Below are positions 23,601 to 32,600 of a DNA stretch of 64,000 nt, piece after piece. The stretch is from Anthonomus grandis grandis (Eukaryota > Arthropoda > Insecta > Coleoptera > Curculionidae). The DNA lies in contig NC_065550.1 in NCBI RefSeq assembly GCF_022605725.1, positions 8,308,001 to 8,372,000 on the forward strand, in the 5' to 3' direction. The translations under genes were made by a program, and so were the position numbers. Position 1 is the stretch's first letter. The number at the start of each line of letters is the position of its first letter. The notes beneath the pieces are model-generated. The model made no database searches. It saw only the letters and a program-made list of their open reading frames with translations, and had not been told where the DNA came from.

Positions 23601-26600
23601 AAATACAGGAAAATTTAAATTAATACAAAAAAATAGGATAAGTTTACGGAAAGAATCAGTTTACGTTATTACAGAAAAAAAAAATAGAATGAATATTGTT
23701 GTTTTTTATTAAATTATTTAATCAAATTAAGGGTGGCTTATGGCAAAATCGGGGTATCCGGGGTTTAAAATTGCCTCCAGCTAGCTCACGAGAGTGGTGT
23801 GGGTGAACTTTACTGAATATATATCTATAAGCGCCACCTGCTTTGCTACCCTCGTGCAAAGATACCCTCAAAATTTTGCCTTAATATGGCCCTGAACCGA
23901 AAGCAGGAAATATTTCTAGATAATTTAAACCACCATTAATTTAGGTCAGCAAAAGTAAGTATTAAAAGGTAATCCGTAAATTCAGATTTAGTATATTACA
24001 GACAAATACAGACAAATAACCTAACCTCTAATTATCAAAGTTTAAATGTGTGTGTGTCAAAGGCTAAATATAGAAACTGATATTAATCATATGAAATCTA
24101 CAAGTTCACTAGAATTAAGCAATTTGTAAAAGTTAAATAAAGTGATAAAAAAAGTTAAATAAAGTGATCGGCGGTTTATGGATAAATAAATATGGTACAA
24201 TTTATAATATACCTCGCATATAATAGGTATACACTTAGTTCCCAACAAAGATTATGGCAGCAAGGTGCCTCACAACTTAAAGTAAAACTAGTAAATATGT
24301 ATGAAATAAGTTATTCAATGAGTATTAACATGGCAAAAATAATGTGTGTGACCTTTGTTTTGCACTTCTAAATGGTTATATTATTCTCTGATACCTGTGA
24401 TCCTTGTTCTCACCCTGGTTGATGACTAGACGGTCATGGGGCCTACCTGGTGTGTCTCAGGAAGGACAGTGTCTTCTGTGGTGGTTGGACAAAGTGATCC
24501 AGCCAGTACTACACCCTATGATGGATTTCAGGATATCCAGAAGAAGCTCAAGTGTAATCGATGGGGCTCAGATCATTAAATTCCATCAAATCCTTCACAA
24601 TATCAGTGATGAATTGAACTAATATATGAGGAAGCCCAAGTGGTAGTTAAAAGGGGGCAATTCGGAAAAGAAGAAGAAAGAGAAAAAGAGAGAAAAGGCC
24701 TAAAAACAAAACTACATGTGAGAGACCGAACTGAGGAATTTCTAAGGTGAGCAAAATAATTTTTTATTAAAATTTCGCTTTAAAAAGTTGGATATTATTT
24801 GGATAAAAAGTTGGAGTCTTTATAAACTTTAAATTAAAATAAAATAAATGCAAATATTTAATGGGTTATAAGAAAAATAATAAGAATAAACTGACCATGT
24901 GCCATGTGCAACTTACCTAGGTTGGAATGTGGCCTTTCTTTGGAATTTTTATGACAAAATAACACAGGAAGCCTTAAAAACTCTTTAGTCTGTTTCTTTA
25001 AAACTGCCCTCGGCAAAACTTTAATTTAACTCACAAAAAAAATCAGACCTAGATAAGGTATTTCCTTTGTAAATCCGCTCAAAGCGAAACCGGCTGAAGT
25101 CTTCAACTCTCAGCTGAAAAATGACCCATTAACCCAAATCTGTCGAAATAGTTCCCCTCCAGATTTTACCATGTTTAAGTCATCTGTCAACCTTGGAATC
25201 TTACTGAAAATATAGACAATTACTGCATGAAATAAGTAGTACTGTAAGTATGTACCAGCCACAATAAAACTTAAAGAGGTCTTGAGAAGAAAATCAATAT
25301 TTGGGTTTGACAGTTACTTTGTTTACAATTTTATTGAAATGAAGATTCACTAACTTTCCTACCATAAAATTATGTTAAATGAAAGAGCAACAAATTTTGC
25401 TCAACTGACTATTGCAGACATGACACATAATAAAGTCTCATTCTAATTTTCAGAACGACATTGACCAAAGCAACCGAAAGAAATCAGACACCTGTACAAC
25501 CTCACAATGCAAGAAAAAGGTACCAACAATATCAACCTAGTCAAGATTATGCTTTAATATGAATTGTATTCTTAATAAGTAGTTACTGTTATAAAACAAA
25601 ATATCCTATTCATTAATGTTTATATTCTGTTTTGATATATTTATACATATATTTGCCATTTAAATACATTTACAATAAACATGGTTATTTTCTAAACGGA
25701 TCAAAATTTTATAATTATTGAAACCTATACAATTATGGTTGATTTTTCTATGGAGATTACCCTTTCTAATAAGCCCAAACCCTGTTTGCTCTCTACTTTT
25801 ATAACCACTAATCTGAGACTTTGATAAATGAAAGAAGCTTTATTAAATTATATTAAAATATTTCAAATTTAAATAAATTGAGTTAAAGTGTTATGCTCAT
25901 AAAAAAAAAACTGTAACAATGTACTGAATTTAAATGGTATGTACACCATGAAGTCGGCTTAAATTAGAAAAGTTGACGCATTTTGTTCCGCTGACTAACA
26001 TTTAAAAGCAATAATATATAAATAATAATAATATTAATAGCGATAATAAGAAGAAGAAAGTTGTAAATATGACCCTAATTTAACCCAATACCTATGTAAG
26101 TTTACCATAAAAGTAAATATAAATAAATAATAATTTTATGCCAAGAAAGAATCAGTTTACAGACTGAACTTTTTGTATCCAGTTACATAGTGATTTCTTT
26201 CTGACTCAAAGTTTCATTTATTAGCGATCTTCCAAATAAGATTTAAACAGTTTTTAAGGAAGACCTTTTATTCCCATTTTCTTAGGCCGCTCTAGCTACA
26301 AACGGTGTGACAATGTCAAAGGCCTTAACTAAGTCAAGAAAAATAACCATACACTTCTTTTTGTTGTTGAAACCATTAATAATTTGATCACACAGTTTAA
26401 TTAGGGCCTTCTATGTACCACTTTTTTTTTTAAAACCATATTAGTTAAATGATAAAATGCAAGGTGCTTCCACAGTAGCACGAGTACTTAAGTAGGCACT
26501 ATTGGTATAAATTATTAAATTATACTCTATTTCAGAAGTGTATAGAGCAATAAACTGGGGAATTCCGTTCTGTTTGGCTACATTTCGTGGTAGTTCATAG

Positions 26601-29600
26601 GCGCAGGTACTTATAATATTTATGAATTTAATTTTCACGGATTAAATGTCTTTATTTTGAAAGAGATTAAATACTAAATAAATACTTTTAATCCTTTTGT
26701 ATAGGTACCTATCTTTTAACGCTTTGTAACATGCAAAAATGGGGTCAGGTAATATATACAGACTATAAATACTTTTAAATCATATTTTAAACGTTAGTAG
26801 TCACTGCTACGCTGTAGTGTAATCACAATATTATTATCTCAATATTTAAAAAATGGAGGTATTCAGTCCAACGAAAAGATGTACTAAAAATTCTCCACTA
26901 TCGCTGAGTGAAAAAGTTATTATTTTAAATGTACATGATTGCATAAAACACGATTACCCTAGTTTTACTGTGCAAGAAATTGTTGAAAAATGTTCTCGAA
27001 TGAGTGGAATTGGAAAGTCCACCATTTTCAAATTGTTGCGGGAAAGAAAAGTAGCAGGTCAAGTGGAATCTCCCAAGCAAAAGCCAGGACGACCTACAAA
27101 AGTCCTTGATGAAAATGCTAAATGTATAATTCGAAGAAAAGTTCACTCTTTTTATTTTAAAAAGGAAATACCCACCCTAGACAAAATTTTAATGGAGCTT
27201 GGCCGAGATGACAGTATTCCGTTGATAAGTAGAAAACTTATAAAACTTTAAAACTTAAACTTAGAAAGAAGAGATGCCACTTATGCATACCTAATGAGGT
27301 TTTATTGCTCTACACACTTCTGAAATAGAGTATAAATGCTATTTTATTTTAGAAAGTTACTTTTGTTTAAATGGAATAATATATTTTTTTCACAAATTTA
27401 TTGAACATAATATGTAGAGTAAAACAGTTGAAAATGTCACTTTTGGATCTGGCACTTTTTGAACAGTGTATAACAATTTTAAATTATAATAGATTGTAGT
27501 CTTCTTCGCCATCTGACGAACTGTCATCACCTCTTGACATTATAATTAAAGGATCGACTGTCTGATCGATGAGGTTGTCAAGATCCCACATTTTGTCCTC
27601 TTGCTTAATTACATGCTGGACTGCTTTTCGCCAATTCTCTGGTGTCGCTTCCGTAATGGCTTGATCAAACAGTAGCTTAACATCTTTCATTTTAAAAGTC
27701 GTGTTTTGTCTTGCTACAAATCCTTTTACCTGCGCCCATATCAGTTCTATAGGATTTAGTTCGCAATGATATGGCGGTAAGCGCAGTACAGTTATATTAT
27801 ATTTTTCGGCTATATCTTCCACGGCGTATTTCATGAAACGAGTTTTGTGTAAGTTTGCTATTGCCAGCAGTTCTTTTTTTATCAAATTTGCTTCAAACGC
27901 AATACCTTTTGCAGTCAGCCAATCGATAATTTCTTGCTTTCTCCAACTTGAAGTTGGCGTCTTCTCTATTCGCCGTGAATGATAGCTTGCGTTATCCATA
28001 ACCACCACCGAATTAGCCGGAAGAAATTTTATCATTTCACCAAAATAGTCCTCGAAAACGTCTGAGTTCATGTCTTAATGGTAATCTCCTGTGCGAGTCG
28101 ACTCAAAGGTTAGCAGACCTTCTTTTAAAAATCCCTCTTCGCTTCCAATATGTGTGATTATAAGTCTTTTTCCTTTTCCCGAAGGTACTTTAATACCCGT
28201 AGACAGGCCTTCTATGAAAGCTTGGCGAGCACTGGTTATATTTTTGTCTTGCCACATTTTTTGGACTATATAACCTTCGTTAATCCACGTCTCATCAAGA
28301 TAAAAAACTTTCTTTTGCTCCCTGCGGTACTGCTTGATACTTCTCAAGTATTGTCGTCTCCAACAAACAATTTCGTCGCTCTCCAGTAAAAGTGCTTTGC
28401 GGTTATGCTTTTCCCAGGCAAAATCCATATTTTTTAACGTTGTCCATAAAAGTTTTCTACTTATCAACGGAATACTGTCATCTGAAAAGAAAGAATTTTA
28501 CATTGAAACTAATACCCAACTAAGGTAGTGGCATAAAATATTGGTGGATCACCAGGTACCACTTTTGCATACCTAATGAGGTTTTATTGCTCTACACACT
28601 TCTGAAATAGAGTATAGTAGGATTTTTTCTGCTGATTAAAATGGTGAAGACAGAAAAGAAATTAGACTTCGGGTTTAGAGAAAATGTAATAAATGTTAAA
28701 CAGAATCGCCTGTATACTTTTACATAAATTAAAAAAACAATAATTTTCTTAATAAAAAAGTTTTTTTACACTAAAGGCCTGAGTCTAAAAATAACAATAT
28801 TATAGCGATATTAATAATTTTGCCAAATTTAAGCAAGTTGGCTTTACTTTTTTGAACAATTAAATAACCTCAACTTAAGTATATTATTTCAGATACAATT
28901 TCGTATATTTGAATCGCCGTGATTTTAGTCTATATACTTTTTTTCCCATTTGACTATTAAAAATGGTTTCAAAAACTTAGGCGTTTAGTTATATTTCCTT
29001 CCTCTTTGAAAGAATTTACAATAATCTCATTTACACTGCTATCCTCAAGTTAGAAAACAAGTTAGAAATACTAGGTCTTACGAATGAAATTACGTTTAAT
29101 TCAATGTCGAATTAAAATCACTCGACCCCTATTCCCATTTAAAAAAATTGACATGAGGGCTCTGGGGAGCGAGGGGATGACGTCAGAGAAACGCAATTTC
29201 TACCAAATGTCCCTCTTAATACTAAATTTGACGTATTCGACCGTTTTTGGCTAAAAAATTTATTTTTTAAGATTTTCATGGTAGACTGTTGGACACCCTG
29301 TATTATGAATATCAGGTTGAAATCGAATGTGATGTATAAATACGGCCAAGATTTAAGTAATATAAAACAACCTTATAGTGTAATCGTACGTTATTTATTC
29401 TTACTCATACAACGTTTTTTTTTAAGGCTAACTATGAGGTTGTGAATTTTTGCTTTGTTAGAAAATACATTTAAGGCAAAATTAATTGCTGTTACAGCCT
29501 GATTGTAGAATATATCTGTATAATTGTCTAATATATAGAAAGGCAAATATATTTGTTCAAGTCAAGAAATATACTAGAGCTTACCAAGTAGCACCGTAGG

Positions 29601-32600
29601 CAAACTGTTCACGATGCGATTGTGTGGTCTCAGGTTCGAATCCTGGCATGAGCATGGTTGTTTGTGTTTGTCTTATAAACAAAACACACGTGGTTCGGAA
29701 CCCACGTTAAACTGCAGGTCCATAATAAACAACAAGATTGGATGGCCGTCGAAATACGACGCAAGTCCATTGTAAATAAGGAAAAAAAATATTTGAGTTT
29801 CTTTGGCGCATTTGGTGCTTACAAGATAGGAAAGCCTTAGTGAGCTTGTATATACAGGGTGGACCATGGAAAACAGTTCAGCAAAGTTTAGGGACCTTTT
29901 TTTAAAAAAAAATTTTAAAAATGCTCAGACCCGTCGATTTTTGATTTTAGGGGGCAATTTTTTTTAATACTTTCAACCTCTTAACATCAACCCCTTGGCG
30001 GGGGTTGCAACCACCCTCAAAATCTTAAATAGGAGTGGCGGTCAAATGATTTGATAATTGAGCTTATTTTAATGGTCTTTTTATTCCAGTTACAACTGCC
30101 AAGTTTGAAATTGCTAACTTGAGTTTTCGCAGTATGGCAGCGTGTCAAAGATTTTGAAACAATACCATTGTTTAAAACTTTTAGCGCTAGTTTTTAGAGG
30201 TTCTTGATTTACAAAACAAAAGCGCTCGCACCCAAAAATTTTTGAATTAAAAAAAAACGATTTTTTTTTAATTCAAAAATTAATTATTAAATTTTTACGC
30301 CCACTGGATCCCTACGGAACACCGGTGATAACAGATTAAAAACTAGGTAAATTGGCATTGTAGGAAACTGCTCGACTTTTATTCCTAGATAATCAGATAG
30401 ATATTCAGATAATACTTAAAAAATTTTATGGCTTAGGGTGTCAAAAGCCTTGCTAAAATCTAAAACATGTACAGGGTCGTCGAATGCGACTGTTTTAACA
30501 GAAAACTCGTATTTTCCGAACAGATAGAAAAAAATTGACTTATATGTCATGAGCTCAAATTTTGTAAAAAAAAAATTTAAGTTATCAAAATTTTACTATG
30601 TCAAACTGTTTGGCCGCTAGAGAGCGTTTCTTGAATTTGGTCGATTTCGGTAATTAGCCATAACTTTTTTGCTATTAAAGATAATTGACTTCTGAAGACA
30701 CTTTCTCAAAGTACTTTTTAATGATAAATATTTGTATGTTATATATTTTTATACAGGGTGTTTCATAAAGTTGATATTCCAACATTTTTTTTTTCTTATG
30801 GAACATATATTATTTTTTTATAAATTCTTAAAGCCCTTGAAATCCTCTTTTCAAAAATATATAACACCATATATCTCATTTAAGCTGTTTCCGATATTTC
30901 CGATATTACATTGTCATTTTTCCATTTTCCAAGTCTTTTAATTTTTATAGAAGTAGGCTTTGGTAAAAAACAGCACATGTCATATGTGACAGCCAGATAG
31001 AAAATTGTTTATTTCTCCTATCAGTAACATATTTGAATTTGCTGTATTTAGAGCTATATAGTGCTCAAATATTTAGAGAATTAAAAAAAAAATATAAAAA
31101 TTACGAAAAAGTTGACATGTTAAAGTGCTATTTTCTGTCTAATGAAAATTCCGAGGCAGCCAGTGAATTATATTTAAATACCTTTCCTGAACGTCGTCAA
31201 CCAGATAAAAGAATATTTCCAGTGTTAAAATTAAATCTTGTGAAGCACGGAAGTTTTAAAAAGCCAAGGCCCAAAACTTATGCTGTTGATGTTGAAGCTG
31301 AAATTCAGGAACTTAATATAATAGGTGAGGTTTTAGATCATCCTAACAAGTCTCATTGAGCAGTAGCAGAGAAAATAGGTGTTGAGAAAACCAGAGTTTT
31401 AAAAACGCTTAAAAAGCACAAATTTAAACCCTACAGGGTTAGGAAAGTTCATCACCTTCAGGATGGCGACTTTCGGAGAAGAATTGCATTTTGTGATTGG
31501 TATGTCAATAAGTGCAGATTGGACGAGAACTTCCATAATAACATTATTTGGACAGATGAAAGCCGAATAGACACTTCAGGAATATATAATAGGTATAATT
31601 CCTATTACTGGACTACAGAAAACCCACATGTTGTAGTACGCGCGAACAGGCAGGGACGGCTGGGCTTCAATATTTGGGTTGCAACTTTTCGAGGTAGATT
31701 TTTAGGTCCTCATTTTTTTAATGAAACTTTGACTGCCCAAGATTATGTAAATAGTTTACAAACATATGTTGCACCATTTTTGGAAAATTTACCATTAGCG
31801 AGAGTTGGAAACACGTATTATCAGCAAGACGGTTATCCTTCGCACAACGCACGAATTACGACTGATTTTTTAAATCAGGAATTTCGGGATCATTGGATTG
31901 GTACTATATTGTGGCCTGCTAGGTCTTACGACCTAACGCCGTTAGATTTTTTTTTTATGAGGGAGATTGAAGGATTTAGTTTTTAAAGGAAGAACTATCG
32001 AAACACGGGAAGAGTTGCAAGTAGCGACTAGGCAAACTTTTCGTGCTATTAGACCTCTTGAGCTTATAAACGCTTGTAAATCAGTTAGAAAAAGGTGTTT
32101 ATTATGTATTCGAGAAGGAGGTGTTCAGTTTGAACACCTACTTTGAAAAAAATGGTTCTAGTTTGTAATATTACTTTATAATTATTATTAAACTCTGTAA
32201 ATATGCCTAGAAATTATTGTTAATTGCTTTATTTTTTTATAATATGTCGAAAAATATTAAGTTTATAATCTAAGTGAAGTAAATTTTTCCATAGCCTACT
32301 TCTATAAAAATTAAAAGACTTGGAAAATGGAAAAATGACAATGTAATATCGGAAACAGCTAAAATGAGAGATATGGTGTTATATATTTTTGAAAAGAGGA
32401 TTTCAAGGGCTTTAAGAATTTATAAAAAAAATAATATGTGTTCCATAAAAAAAAAATTTTGGAATATCAACTTTATGAAGTACCCTGTATAAAAATATAT
32501 AACATAAAAATATTTATCATTAAAAAGTACTTTGAGAAAGTGTTTTCAGAAGTCAATTATCTTTAATAGCAAAAAAGTTATGGCTACTTACCGAAATCGA

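Larger units (their letters stand above)
26521..28616. mobile_element. Rearranged Sailor-like (DD82E) Tc1/mariner-related transposon
   Basis: The terminal repeat TACTCTATTTCAGAAGTGT occurs at 26523 (forward), ending 27332 (reverse) and ending 28614 (reverse), each next to TA. The two reverse copies share 51 identical bases (27284-27334 and 28566-28616). The plus strand of 26523-27332 carries the transposase N-terminus only. The minus strand of 27335-28614 carries the catalytic part. This is best read as a short deletion derivative next to, or recombined with, an opposed truncated copy. Confidence 0.75.

Noticed and set aside
24404..24622. 72-codon open frame in FBXL intron 3
   Set aside because: No recognised domain or splice context; likely part of an unidentified repeat.
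29588..29655. Functional tRNA gene
   Set aside because: Only an A-box-like and a B-box sequence are present; the acceptor arm and anticodon stem do not pair, so it is scored as SINE-like.
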